Numbered from the stretch's first letter, positions 1 to 8,660 are shown. The stretch is 13,555 nt of DNA from Desulfobulbaceae bacterium (GCA_003557565.1 PWOG01000274.1:1-13555), one strand, 5' to 3'. Notes: generated from the letters alone by a model not told the origin. Numbers and translations are program-made.

Positions 1-1
1 G

Positions 2-532
2 CGCCGAGGCTGGCAGGCCATGCCCGGTTTCCGCCTGCAGACCCGTTTCCCCACCGGCCTCTTCGTGGCTTGGGCGCTGCCGGAGCCGCGCCAGCGGGCC
101 CTGGTTTACCCGGCCCCGGAGCTGGGCCCGGTCCCTCCCCCGCCCCCGGGCGACCATGGCCGGACGGGAAATCAACACCACGGCGATGGCGACGACGATT
201 TTCGCGGCTTACGCCGCTATCAGCCCGGGGACCCCAAGGGACATATCGCCTGGAAGCGCCTGGCCCGGGGCGAGATCAACCTGCACACCAAGCAGTTCAC
301 CGGAGCCGCCGGTTCACCGCGCTGGCTGGACGGCGACCGGCTGGCCGGCCGGCTGGACCTGGAAGCACGCCTGTCCCGGCTGTGCCGGTGGATATTGGAT
401 CTGGACCAGGCCGGAGCAGCCTACGGTTTACGCCTGGGCCGGGTCCGCATCCCCCCGGGCCGCGGCCGAGCCCACCGCCATGCCTGCCTGCGGGCCCTGG
501 CCCTGTATGGGCGAACCGGGGAGGGATCATGA
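2..532 (+). CDS. DUF58 domain protein, C-terminal part (5' end outside window)
   Basis: This is the last 176 residues of a DUF58-family protein. The reading frame is open from base 2, so the gene starts upstream. The first residues (RRGWQAMPGFRLQTRFPTGL) match the family segment that precedes the conserved core. The hallmark is RRYQPGDPKGHIAWKRLARG at about 205-264, the DUF58 arginine/tryptophan-lysine motif. The family resembles von Willebrand A-type folds and is usually encoded after a MoxR AAA+ ATPase and before a transglutaminase-like membrane protein. Here the stop codon overlaps the start of tgpA (ATGA), so the two are very likely co-translated. A moxR gene upstream is expected but not visible. 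The molecular role of DUF58 is not established; a part in envelope protein assembly or processing is inferred from the neighbourhood. Confidence 0.9.
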   Translation, partial: RRGWQAMPGFRLQTRFPTGLFVAWALPEPRQRALVYPAPELGPVPPPPPGDHGRTGNQHHGDGDDDFRGLRRYQPGDPKGHIAWKRLARGEINLHTKQFTGAAGSPRWLDGDRLAGRLDLEARLSRLCRWILDLDQAGAAYGLRLGRVRIPPGRGRAHRHACLRALALYGRTGEGS

Positions 533-2499
533 CCGTCCGGCCCCCTCCTGCCACGCCCCTGCCCCGCCAGGTCCAGGCCTGGCTACTGGGCACCCTGGCC
601 CTGGTTCTGGCCGCCCATGCCCCCCATCTGCCCTGGTGGATCACCCTGGGTGGGCTGGCCGGCGGTGCCTGGTGCTGGTTTGCCAACCGACGCTGGCTCC
701 GGTTGCCACCGCGCAGCCTGAGCTTTGCCCTGACCCTGACCGCCGTCGGCGGCGTTTACCTGAGCTACGGCGAGCTGCTGGGCCAGGAAGCCGGCACCGC
801 CATGCTGATCGCCATGACGGTTCTCAAGCTGCTGGAACTGCGCCACCGGCGGGATGCGGTGCTGCTGGTGGGGCTGGGATTTTTCCTGGTCGCCACGCAA
901 TTTCTGCGCTCCCAGGAACTGCTCATGCTCTTCTATCTGGGTTTGTGTACCCTGGGCCTGATCGTTTGCCTGATGGGGGTCACCCGGGAAAGTCCGCCTC
1001 CCCGGCCCCTGACCCACCTGCGCCAGGCCGGGGTCATCATGCTGCAGGCCCTGCCCGTCATGGCCCTGCTGTTTTTTCTCTTTCCCCGGCTGGATTCTCC
1101 CCTGTGGTCGATGCCCGATGATGGCCCGGCGGCCATCACCGGCCTCAGCGATCACATGGAACCCGGCAGTATCGGCAATCTGGCCCGCTCCGACGCCGTG
1201 GCCATGCGCGTCGAGATGGCCGGGACCCCGCCCCCCGGGGAGCAGCGTTACTGGCGGGGGCCAGTCTTCGAGGCCTATGACGGCCGTCGCTGGCGCGGCG
1301 ACCGGGATCTGCACCCGGCACCCGAACCCGTGTCCCCAGCCCCGGGCGCCGAATCCCGCCGGCAGACCATCACCCTTGAGGCCCATGACCGGAAATGGCT
1401 GCTGGGCCTGGATGTCCCCATGGACATGGGGATGGACAACGCCCGGCTACTCGGCGCCCGGCAATGGGAACTGGATCGTCGCGTCCGCAGCCGGCTGCGC
1501 TACCAGGTGGAAAGCACCTTGGATTACCGCCTGGGCGACCGCCTGACCCGAGCCCAGAGGTCCGCCAACCTCCACCTCCCCGAAGGCGTTCACCCGCGTG
1601 CCCGGGCCATGGTTGAGCAGTGGCGGGAACTGAGCGAAGAACCCGGGGACCTGCTGGATCAGGCCATCGACCATTTCCGCGGGCAGGACTTCGGTTACAC
1701 CTTAAGCCCACCGGTCATGCATACCGACATGGTGGATGAGTTTCTTTTTGAACACCGCCAGGGCTTCTGCGAGCACTACGCCGGGGCGTTTGCCGTGATG
1801 ATGCGGGCGGCGGGAGTGCCCGCTCGCGTGGTTACCGGCTACCTGGGGGGAGAGATGAACCGGGTCGGCGATTACCTGATCGTCCGTCAGTCCGATGCCC
1901 ACGCCTGGAACGAAGTCTGGCTGGAGGATCAGGGCTGGGTCCGGGTCGACCCCACGGCGCTGGCCGCCCCCGACCGACTGGATTCGGGCCTGGACGGCTC
2001 GGTGTCGGACCCCGAAACCATGACCCGCCGGAGACAAGCGGAGTCTTCCTGGCTCCGGGCTCTGCAGATGCGCTGGGACGCCGTGAACATGACCTGGCAT
2101 CGGTGGATGCTCGGTTACGACCCGGATACCCAAAAGCAGTGGCTGAAGCGGCTGGGCCTGATCAGCTGGCAACATGCCGTCTTCGCCCTGGGCATCGCCA
2201 TGGTGCTGGTCTCGGTCCTGCTGGCGTGGATCACCATCAGCGGCGGTGCTCCGCGTTCCGCCGATCCGGCCGCCCGGGCCTGGCAACGACTGGCCGGAAA
2301 ACTGGCCGGCCATGGTTTGCCGCCCATGACCGGCGAAACTCCCAGCGCCTATGCCCGCCGGACAGCCCATGCCCGCCCGGAACTGGCGGACGAGATCACC
2401 CGGATCGCCCGACTTTACCAGCAGTATCGTTATGAACCCGCTCCCGATGCCGAAACCCTGCGCGAGTTGCAGCGCCGGATCAGGCAACTGCGCCTTTAG
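529..2499 (+). CDS. tgpA: TgpA-type membrane transglutaminase-like protein
   Basis: The protein has 656 residues, close to the 668 of Pseudomonas aeruginosa TgpA. The N-terminal third holds about six hydrophobic helices (DUF3488, residues 17-185). A periplasmic transglutaminase-like domain follows, then one helix near 543-570 (QHAVFALGIAMVLVSVLLAW) and a short C-terminal DUF4129-like cytoplasmic tail. The catalytic triad is visible: Cys414 in GFCEHYAGAF, His458 in SDAHAWNEVW and Asp474 in VRVDPT. The spacings of 44 and 16 residues match the Pseudomonas protein as I recall it. The frame is open upstream to base 70, but the ATG at 529 is chosen because it overlaps the DUF58 stop and begins just before the membrane region. 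TgpA is known to be essential in P. aeruginosa, with an outward-facing catalytic domain. Its substrate is unknown; cell-envelope protein or peptide chemistry is inferred. Confidence 0.93.
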   Translation: MTVRPPPATPLPRQVQAWLLGTLALVLAAHAPHLPWWITLGGLAGGAWCWFANRRWLRLPPRSLSFALTLTAVGGVYLSYGELLGQEAGTAMLIAMTVLKLLELRHRRDAVLLVGLGFFLVATQFLRSQELLMLFYLGLCTLGLIVCLMGVTRESPPPRPLTHLRQAGVIMLQALPVMALLFFLFPRLDSPLWSMPDDGPAAITGLSDHMEPGSIGNLARSDAVAMRVEMAGTPPPGEQRYWRGPVFEAYDGRRWRGDRDLHPAPEPVSPAPGAESRRQTITLEAHDRKWLLGLDVPMDMGMDNARLLGARQWELDRRVRSRLRYQVESTLDYRLGDRLTRAQRSANLHLPEGVHPRARAMVEQWRELSEEPGDLLDQAIDHFRGQDFGYTLSPPVMHTDMVDEFLFEHRQGFCEHYAGAFAVMMRAAGVPARVVTGYLGGEMNRVGDYLIVRQSDAHAWNEVWLEDQGWVRVDPTALAAPDRLDSGLDGSVSDPETMTRRRQAESSWLRALQMRWDAVNMTWHRWMLGYDPDTQKQWLKRLGLISWQHAVFALGIAMVLVSVLLAWITISGGAPRSADPAARAWQRLAGKLAGHGLPPMTGETPSAYARRTAHARPELADEITRIARLYQQYRYEPAPDAETLRELQRRIRQLRL

Positions 2500-2572
2500 G
2501 CCGCCCGCAGCCCCCGTTGGAGTATCGTTACACCCGGAATACCCTGTGACCGGTTATCCGGCAGCCGCAGCC

Positions 2573-3364
2573 TCACTTCAGACGATCCAGGCGCAGCCGC
2601 TGGCGGTCATCGAACAGCCGCCGGCCGCCCAGCCAGGTGGCGAGCAAAATGGCAAACCCGGTGCCGGCGGTGATCATGAACATGATCAGGATCTGATATT
2701 TCACCGCCTCCATGGGCGGAGTGCCGGAGAGAATCTGGCCGGTCATCATCCCCGGCAGGCTGACCACCCCGGCCGCGGCCATGGCGTTGATGATGGGAAT
2801 CAGACCGATACGCACACTCTCCCGGATACTGTCCCGCATGGCCACCCGCCATTCCTGGCCCAGGGCCAGGCGGGTCTCGATCACCGCCTGCTGCTGCCAG
2901 GCAAAATCGGTCAGGCGGTCCAGGGACAGGGCTACCCCGGTCATGGTGTTGCCCAGCATCATCCCCAGCAGGGGAATGGCATACTGGGGGTAATACCAGG
3001 GATCGTTGCCGATGATCACCAGCAGGGCGAAGACCGTGGTGGCAAAAGATGAGACAAACATGGCCCCGGTGCCCAGGGCATACCCCCAAGCTCCTTTAAA
3101 GGGCCTTTTCTGCCTGGCCATCACCTCGTAGCCGGCGACCAGCAGCATCACCAGGGCCATCAGGCTTACCCATGCCAGGGTGACATGGGCGAACAGGGCC
3201 CGCAGGACCAGCCCCACCAGCAGCAACTGCACGGTGGTGCGCCCTGCGGCGATCAACAATTGGCGCTCCACCCGCAGCCTCATCAGCAGCGACAACAACG
3301 CCAGGGCCACGATCAGGCCGGCGGCGATGAGCAGATCGGTATAGTCAAGCACGATGAGATTCAT
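2573..3364 (-). CDS. fetB: FetB/UPF0014-family ABC permease (iron-export type)
   Basis: This is a 263-residue integral membrane protein of the UPF0014/FetB (YbbM) family, near full length. It has about seven hydrophobic segments. Family-typical stretches are AGRTTVQLLLVGLVL near residues 40-54, PLLGMMLGNTMTGVALSLDR near the middle, and GLIPIINAMAAAGVVSLPGM followed by MTGQILSGTPPMEAVKYQIL. E. coli FetAB exports iron and protects against oxidative stress; the same role is inferred here by homology and partner gene. Its ATG overlaps the stop of the upstream ATPase gene (ATGA), so the pair is translationally coupled. It converges on tgpA across a 73-bp gap. Other UPF0014 members have been linked to metal tolerance in general, so iron specificity is not proven. 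Confidence 0.88.
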   Translation of the reverse strand: MNLIVLDYTDLLIAAGLIVALALLSLLMRLRVERQLLIAAGRTTVQLLLVGLVLRALFAHVTLAWVSLMALVMLLVAGYEVMARQKRPFKGAWGYALGTGAMFVSSFATTVFALLVIIGNDPWYYPQYAIPLLGMMLGNTMTGVALSLDRLTDFAWQQQAVIETRLALGQEWRVAMRDSIRESVRIGLIPIINAMAAAGVVSLPGMMTGQILSGTPPMEAVKYQILIMFMITAGTGFAILLATWLGGRRLFDDRQRLRLDRLK

Positions 3365-3951
3365 CGGCGCACCTCCTCCACCCGCCCGCCGTTGATCTCC
3401 AGCCGGCGATCGGCGACCCGTCGCATCTGATCGGGGTCATGGCTGACCCACAACACCGGGGCCCGGTGGAGCCGGCGATAACGGTCGATCATCTCCTCCA
3501 CCCGGCCGATACTCTCATGGTCCAGGCTGGCGGTGGGTTCATCCAGCAACAGGGCACTTGGAGCCTGGGCCAGCAGGCGCAGAATCGCCAGCCGCTGACG
3601 CTCACCGGTGGAACAGCGGGCAACCTGCCACTGCATCACTTCCGGGCCGAACCCCAGGGCGGCCATTTCTTCCGACACCGGCTGCGGGAAATGCTCCCCC
3701 ACCAGGTCGGCCCACCACCGGGATTCCGCCGGCAGCAAGCTCACCCGGCGGCGCCAGATGTGGGCCGGCATCCCGGCGCAATCCTCGCCGTTGAGCAAAA
3801 CCCGCCCCTGATGCGGGATCAGGTCGGCCACCGCCCGCAGCAACAAAGACTTGCCGCTTCCCGACGGCCCGGCAAGACAGACGATTTCACCGGGCCTGAT
3901 CTCCAGATCCAGGGTGACATTCTGTACCCGAAGGCCTTCAATGGTCAGCAC
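3361..3951 (-). CDS. fetA: FetA-like ABC transporter ATPase
   Basis: This is a compact ABC nucleotide-binding subunit of 196 residues. Walker A is GPSGSGKS at residues 28-35, the signature loop reads CSTGERQRL at 113-121 (serine-threonine-glycine in place of SGG), Walker B with the catalytic glutamate is ALLLDEPTASLD at 133-144, and the H-loop histidine is His171 in WVSHD. The position of the usual Q-loop glutamine reads LLPAESRWW (72-80), with no Gln. It should power the FetB permease encoded immediately downstream with a 4-bp overlap. The start is GTG at 3951, with GAGGGGA about 9 bases upstream as ribosome site; a nearby ATG further upstream is out of frame. The short length fits FetA-type ATPases. 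Iron export is inferred from the FetB partner. Confidence 0.88.
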   Translation of the reverse strand: MLTIEGLRVQNVTLDLEIRPGEIVCLAGPSGSGKSLLLRAVADLIPHQGRVLLNGEDCAGMPAHIWRRRVSLLPAESRWWADLVGEHFPQPVSEEMAALGFGPEVMQWQVARCSTGERQRLAILRLLAQAPSALLLDEPTASLDHESIGRVEEMIDRYRRLHRAPVLWVSHDPDQMRRVADRRLEINGGRVEEVRR

Positions 3952-4126
3952 TTGCCAGTTCCCCTCATTTTTGCTCTTGTAACGGTTGGTTACCGGCAGG
4001 TACGGAAATTAATTGCAGTCCGTAAAACACCTTGTCTTCACCGTCCCGGCATGGTTATCATGGTCGGCAATGTCGCCGGAACGATCGTGGTTAACGCATG
4101 GATTGCCCACCATTATCCACCGGCAT

Positions 4127-4143
4127 TGTCGCTTTCAGCGACA
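4127..4143. repeat. Short perfect hairpin
   Basis: TGTCGCT and AGCGACA form a perfect 7-bp stem around a 3-base loop. It sits about 145 bases past the stop of the DedA-like gene. There is no T-tract on either strand, so it is not a standard Rho-independent terminator. Function unknown. Confidence 0.4.
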
Positions 4144-4162
4144 GCAGACAATAATGACCGCC

Positions 4163-4195
4163 GACCGGAGTGTCAAAACAAATTCGACACCGGTC
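4163..4195. repeat. Imperfect inverted repeat (possible transcript-end hairpin)
   Basis: GACCGGAGTGTC faces GACACCGGTC across an 11-base loop. The stem is 10 bp with a two-base bulge. It lies about 95 bases downstream of the minus-strand DedA-like gene. The loop is A-rich on the plus strand. It may stabilise the 3' end of that transcript, but no U-tract follows. Confidence 0.35.
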
Positions 4196-4287
4196 AGTAC
4201 CTGCCGGCCAACAACGGCAACTGCATGGCGTAGTCCCGGCGGTCCATCCGGTGGTCAACTTTTCTGTAAGACCGGCTCCCGCCCAGG

Positions 4288-4968
4288 TCAGTGATCACAA
4301 GGCCCCTGCTCATCATCCCGCCCCAATGCCGGAGAGTCCTTTTTGCCCCCGTATTTTTGCCACAGTTTGGCGACGAGAAAGTAGCTGCCGCCCAGCAGGA
4401 CAATGAATACCCATACCAGAGCGGGATTGGCGATAACCGAGTAGCCGATGCCGATAAAGGGGATGGCAAGAAGCAGGTTGACCCCCCAGGCCACGGGCAG
4501 ATAAATGTGCAGCGGGACATTGAGCAGGGCCAGGGAAAAGTTCTTTACCGCGTAAGGCAACACCGGCACCGCCATGAAGACCAGGGAAAAAACCAGCCGG
4601 TGCCGGGCGCTGATCTCCGGCAAATCGTAACGGGTCCGGGCCAGCAGTTTCCAGATATAAGGACGCAGCAGCGAATGGGTCAGCAGGTAAGTAATGACCA
4701 GATGCACCCCGATGACCCCGGCGGTTATGGCTAACCCTTCCAGGACTCCAAACTTGATGCCCGCCGCCAGCAAAAATACCGTCAGGGGAAAACCGGCCAG
4801 CGGCAGCAACAGCATCAAAACGATAAACAGCCACGGCCGGACCTGCCGGTCCACGAAAAACTCCACCCATTCCGCCGGCTCACCAAAATACACCAGAAGC
4901 ACCATCAGCAACAGCACAGCGCCTGCGGCAAAGCCTGGCAACAGACGCCAGCGGAATACATCGGTCAT
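4288..4968 (-). CDS. DedA/TVP38 (VTT domain) family membrane protein
   Basis: This is a 226-residue membrane protein with an N-terminal helix (residues 11-27), a second hydrophobic block near 45-70, and further segments to about 205. The core resembles the VTT/SNARE-associated domain of the TVP38/DedA superfamily: LLAAGIKFGVLEGLAITAGV in the reentrant-loop region, and FMAVPVLPYAVKNFSLALL, which corresponds to the conserved P..P....N...G region. Family members in bacteria and eukaryotes act as lipid scramblases or affect membrane lipid distribution and proton motive force. That role is inferred here. The start at 4968 has AGGAG six bases upstream. A possible -10 box (TATTAT, minus strand, about 5003-5008) has no clear -35 partner. 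The tail is hydrophilic and charged (KYGGKKDSPALGRDDEQ). Subfamily assignment is uncertain. Confidence 0.75.
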   Translation of the reverse strand: MTDVFRWRLLPGFAAGAVLLLMVLLVYFGEPAEWVEFFVDRQVRPWLFIVLMLLLPLAGFPLTVFLLAAGIKFGVLEGLAITAGVIGVHLVITYLLTHSLLRPYIWKLLARTRYDLPEISARHRLVFSLVFMAVPVLPYAVKNFSLALLNVPLHIYLPVAWGVNLLLAIPFIGIGYSVIANPALVWVFIVLLGGSYFLVAKLWQKYGGKKDSPALGRDDEQGPCDH

Positions 4969-5099
4969 GACTTACTCCTGTTCAGCCGCCCCAAGAAGCG
5001 TACATAATACGTGAGCCGGCCCGATAGCCGCTTTCGGCGGTGCCCTGTGATCGCTTGCCGCTCATCTCATCGGACCAGCAGCAGGGGGGAAGAAGGTCA

Positions 5100-6395
5100 T
5101 TATTGCCGGTGGTCGTGTTCATCGGTGCCAAAAGTATCCGCGATGGCGCCGACCTTGCTGGAAAGCATGTCCCATTCGTTCTTGACCCCGGCCAGGAGAT
5201 GTTCCCAGCGCTCGAAGAAGCGGTGATATTCCTGGGCGGTATCCAGCTGATTTTGCCGGGCGCGCTGATAAAGATCCAGTATTTTTTGGGCCATTTTCAG
5301 CCGATCAAACTCCCGGGCCGTGGTCTGGGCGTTCTGGCGCCACCGGGCAGCGAGTTCACCGTCGGCGAAACAGCCCCACAGGGCTTTGGCAAACTCCTCG
5401 GTACCAGCGACAGCCGGCAGCAGCCGGCCGTTGTGGTGGTCTTTTACTACTTCTCTAACGCCGGAAGCATCGAGCGCGATTACCGGGCAGCCAGCGGCCA
5501 TGGCCTCGGCCACCACCAGCCCCTGGGTTTCCGAATGCGACGAAAAGACAAAGATATCCATGGCGCAGTAGGCGTCGACCAAGTCATCGCCGGTTTTTTT
5601 GCCGGCCATGATCAGCCGGTCGGCCAGGTCATCCCGGGCAAACGACGCCTTAAGCTCCGGGGCGCTGGGGCCGTCGCCCACCACCAAAAATTTTGCCCGG
5701 GTGTTTTGCCGAAGATAACTCTTGACTGCGGCAGCCAAAAAATCCAGGTTCTTTTCCGGGGCCAGCCGCCCCACGTGGCCGATGAGCTCAACATTACCGG
5801 CAATCCCCGCTTTTTGCCGAAAACGCCCTCCATCACCCTGTTGAAACCGCTGACAGTCCACCCCGGTGGGTATTACCTCCACCGGTGCGGTTACCCCCCT
5901 TTCCTTGATCAGTTCGGCGATACTGCCGCTGGGGGCGATGACCCAGGTACAGCCATTGGCATAGGCCGTGGCCAAGTTGATCACGAATTTTTGCATGGTT
6001 TTAGATGACAGTACATAATGGGTATATTCTTCATAGCGCGTATGATGGGTAAAAATGACGGGCAGATTGCGACTCCGGCCCGCCCGTATGGCGGCATCAC
6101 CCAGCAGATAGGGGTGATGGCTGTGAATGATATCGGGGGCGAACTCATCGACCCTTTTATGGATCTGCAAAGGGGCCGGAATCGAGGCGGAAAAATCACT
6201 GCCGTTGAAATTCCGGATAGCCGGAACCCGGAGAACCCGAGCTGGATCTTCATCCTCGGGTTCCCCGTGAAAAGTCGGGGCGATGACCAGCACCCGATGG
6301 CCCAGCCGGCGCAGGTCCTGTTCAAAGCAGGAGACCGACCTGGCAACCCCACCCACATGGGGTAAATAAGTATTGGTAAACATGCAGATGTTCAT
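5100..6395 (-). CDS. GT4-family glycosyltransferase
   Basis: This 431-residue retaining glycosyltransferase has the GT-B fold. The N-terminus MNICMFTNTYLPHVGGVARS carries the GGV acceptor-site loop of GT4 enzymes. The middle has HVGRLAPEKNLDFL, the R..K pair that contacts the sugar-nucleotide phosphates. The E-x7-E motif is Glu289 and Glu297 in SETQGLVVAEAMAAGCPVIA. The closest styles I recognise are diacylglycerol glucosyltransferases and PimB-like mannosyltransferases. The donor and acceptor cannot be read from sequence. I chose the ATG at 6395: the frame extends three codons to a TTG at 6404, but GGAG is then too close. The gene follows the glycosidase by five bases, so both are expected on one mRNA. 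About 100 residues at the C-terminus lie beyond the GT core and look helical. Confidence 0.87.
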   Translation of the reverse strand: MNICMFTNTYLPHVGGVARSVSCFEQDLRRLGHRVLVIAPTFHGEPEDEDPARVLRVPAIRNFNGSDFSASIPAPLQIHKRVDEFAPDIIHSHHPYLLGDAAIRAGRSRNLPVIFTHHTRYEEYTHYVLSSKTMQKFVINLATAYANGCTWVIAPSGSIAELIKERGVTAPVEVIPTGVDCQRFQQGDGGRFRQKAGIAGNVELIGHVGRLAPEKNLDFLAAAVKSYLRQNTRAKFLVVGDGPSAPELKASFARDDLADRLIMAGKKTGDDLVDAYCAMDIFVFSSHSETQGLVVAEAMAAGCPVIALDASGVREVVKDHHNGRLLPAVAGTEEFAKALWGCFADGELAARWRQNAQTTAREFDRLKMAQKILDLYQRARQNQLDTAQEYHRFFERWEHLLAGVKNEWDMLSSKVGAIADTFGTDEHDHRQ

Positions 6396-6400
6396 GGCGC

Positions 6401-8653
6401 TCAAATCTCCAGTTCCAGCCGGGCCGGGGAAGTATCGGCAAAAACACCGGGAGAGCGGCCGGGAATCCGGACCTCTATCCGGGGGGGAGCGGCTCTCCAG
6501 GTATTGTCAATAATGACGGCAATCCCGGCGGCGGTTTTGTTGATGGTCACCGATACCGGGCCGAACACCGTGGGCGTGGGCCCGAAGAAGACCCCTTCGG
6601 GGTTTTCCAGCCACTCGGGAAAGATCCCGGAGCCGATGATCAGTTTCCCCGGTTCCTCCCGGACGAAGAGGTTGCGGATTATCATCAGAAACTCCGAGGC
6701 GGCCCAGCCGTGCTGGCCGTCGCCCATGCAGCCGCCGCCGGTGAAGGGATGGATGGCCTCGGGCCACTGGCCCGTGGGCGAGGCCAGCTCCATGACCGTT
6801 TCCAGCAGCCGGCGGTAGCGCGGGTCACCACGACGCAACAGGCTCTGGGCGATATCCAGGGTGAGATAGGCGTTGATGCCAGAATGGATCATATCCTGGA
6901 AAAACGCCCCCCGGTGGAAGCAATGGTTCATAAGGTACTCGACGGTGCTGGTGATCCGCTCATCGTCGGACGGCAGCAGCTGCAGCGGGTAGTCCGCCAC
7001 CAGCGAGCCCACCGCGCCGGCATCCATCCGGCGATAAGGGGACGCGGGGATACAGCCCTGGCTCCGGGCGGCCGGGATGTTGTCGATGGTGGCGACAATC
7101 ACCTGCTCGAAGTCCCTGGCGTGCCGGCTGAACCGATCGGCCTGGGCCGCCGGGCCGTAACGGCCCATGATTCTGGCCGCGGCCTGCAGGCCGGCCAGGC
7201 CCCAGAAGTCATCCCAGTAATAATAGTCGTTGGGCCCCAGATGCTCGGCGGAAAACCCCGCTGGCAGCAGCCCTTCGTGGGGCAGTCCTTTCTTCCGGCG
7301 CACCCGTTTGTTCTCGATCCACCTGGCCCCTTTGTCAATGGCCTTCAGCCACTCGGTTGAAGGGCTGCGGCCGCTGAGGTCGAGATAGCGTTCCATGATC
7401 CAGAGCACCTGGCCGTTGGAATCCCATTCCCCCTGCTGGCTCTGGAAATAGCCGCTGAATTTCTGGCGTCCGGGAAAGGCGTCCAGGCGCTGGTGAGCCC
7501 GGTCTACCAGGTTGACCGCCAGCAGACTGTTGATCATCAGGCAGGCATCCCGGAACCAGAAGCGGAAATAGGTGTAGGGTCCGGGCACCACTTCCCCGGC
7601 CGACAGCAGTAAAAGGGTCTTCAGGGCAATGTCGTAAAGCCTCCGGGTGCGGCCGTCCACCCCCCGCAGCCGGGCGGCGCCTTGCAGGTAATGCTCCCAT
7701 GAATTCACCGACGATTGGGGGACGGGACAACCGGCAGGTATTCCCCGGGCCAGATCGGTCAAAATACGTATTTTGCCGCTGCCCCCGGAGATGGGGAAAA
7801 AAGCGGCGGAGGGGGCCAGGCCGACACCGCAGTGGACTTGCAAGTCATCTTCCGGCTGGTCCCATTTATCGATCACGTCGCCTTCGTGATATTTTGAAAA
7901 AAGGACTTTTTCCGGCTCCCGGTCAAGATAGATCTGGGTCCGCCGGTTTACCAGCCAGCCCGGCGCCAGGCTTTTCACAAACTTGATATTTTCAATGAAC
8001 TGCACCCCTTCCGGATTATACGGCCGCACGGCCACCACCAGCCAGGCGTTGGTGGCCGCTTCCGCCTCGACCTCCAGGCAGGCATAGTATTTGCCGTCCT
8101 CACACCGCATGGACGCCGACGAGTCGAGCCGGAAGCCGTCTTCGGCAAGGCGGGTCCGGACGGTGAGCTGCGGGTCTCCGGTCAGAAACTGCTCGGCATC
8201 GGCCTGGCGGGAGGGGAAGAAGCCGTTGCCGTGCTCGTCGATGATCCAGCAGTCGATGGACCAGCCGTCGTAGAGGGGGGTAAACATCCCCTGGGGATCG
8301 ACAATGGGATAGGCCGGAACATCCGGCAGCCCCACGGCGGTCCAGTTGCGGTGGGTTAAATTGACGTGGGAGAAGGAAAACGCCCGGGGAATAAAGGACA
8401 GATCATCGGGATTGAACTGCCTTTCCGCCCAGTACGGCCATACCCAGTCCAGGTTGTACTGAATCGCCCGGGCGTTGATCAGCCCCCGGGCATGAAAGAT
8501 AATGCCGGCCCGGAGCAACTCGATGGGCTCCTGCACCTCGGAGGGCTGGGCGAAACTGCGCGCCCTGGCGATGATATCCAAGGGGTCGATGAAGCCGTAG
8601 CGCCGGGCGGCCCACTTGACCAGAAGTTTCCATGGCAATAATCGAGTGATCAT
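6401..8653 (-). CDS. GH15-like six-hairpin glycosidase
   Basis: This 750-residue protein has an N-terminal domain (about 1-330) and a C-terminal (alpha/alpha)6-barrel region resembling glucoamylase/trehalase-type six-hairpin glycosidases. Barrel-like signatures are YTYFRFWFRDACLM (Asp369, comparable to the RDA motif of GH15), GEWDSNGQVLWIMERY (Glu409), NDYYYWDDFWGLAGL, and a late GGGCMGDGQHGWAASEF near 640-656. It lacks a signal peptide, so a cytoplasmic location is likely. Substrate is unknown: an alpha-glucan, trehalose-like or lipid-linked sugar made by the adjacent GT4 enzyme is a reasonable inference. Start choice: the frame extends to a GTG at 8698, but a sigma70-like promoter overlaps that part. 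ATG 8653 gives MITRLLPWKLLVKWAARRYG, and has no Shine-Dalgarno. It is the first gene of a two-gene unit with the GT4 gene. Confidence 0.75.
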   Translation of the reverse strand: MITRLLPWKLLVKWAARRYGFIDPLDIIARARSFAQPSEVQEPIELLRAGIIFHARGLINARAIQYNLDWVWPYWAERQFNPDDLSFIPRAFSFSHVNLTHRNWTAVGLPDVPAYPIVDPQGMFTPLYDGWSIDCWIIDEHGNGFFPSRQADAEQFLTGDPQLTVRTRLAEDGFRLDSSASMRCEDGKYYACLEVEAEAATNAWLVVAVRPYNPEGVQFIENIKFVKSLAPGWLVNRRTQIYLDREPEKVLFSKYHEGDVIDKWDQPEDDLQVHCGVGLAPSAAFFPISGGSGKIRILTDLARGIPAGCPVPQSSVNSWEHYLQGAARLRGVDGRTRRLYDIALKTLLLLSAGEVVPGPYTYFRFWFRDACLMINSLLAVNLVDRAHQRLDAFPGRQKFSGYFQSQQGEWDSNGQVLWIMERYLDLSGRSPSTEWLKAIDKGARWIENKRVRRKKGLPHEGLLPAGFSAEHLGPNDYYYWDDFWGLAGLQAAARIMGRYGPAAQADRFSRHARDFEQVIVATIDNIPAARSQGCIPASPYRRMDAGAVGSLVADYPLQLLPSDDERITSTVEYLMNHCFHRGAFFQDMIHSGINAYLTLDIAQSLLRRGDPRYRRLLETVMELASPTGQWPEAIHPFTGGGCMGDGQHGWAASEFLMIIRNLFVREEPGKLIIGSGIFPEWLENPEGVFFGPTPTVFGPVSVTINKTAAGIAVIIDNTWRAAPPRIEVRIPGRSPGVFADTSPARLELEI

Positions 8654-8660
8654 AAAATTT

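Larger units (their letters stand above)
3952..4287. other. Non-coding gap between fetA and the DedA-like gene
   Basis: This stretch of 336 bases has no ORF with a recognisable product on either strand. It lies downstream of the DedA-like gene and upstream of fetA, both on the minus strand, so it should hold the end of one transcript and the start of the next. It contains two inverted repeats (listed separately) in its upper half and an AT-rich patch near 4005-4030 before fetA. I could not pick out a convincing -35/-10 pair. Local composition is visibly less GC-rich than the flanking genes. Confidence 0.6.

Noticed and set aside
2534..2561. CCGGA/TCCGG hairpin between tgpA and fetB as a bidirectional terminator
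   Set aside because: The stem has a two-by-two mismatch and only 3 bp near the loop, and no T-tract on either strand.
4013..4294. Plus-strand frames in the 3952-4287 gap as small genes
   Set aside because: Composition is not coding-like, no ribosome site, and they run antisense into the DedA-like gene.
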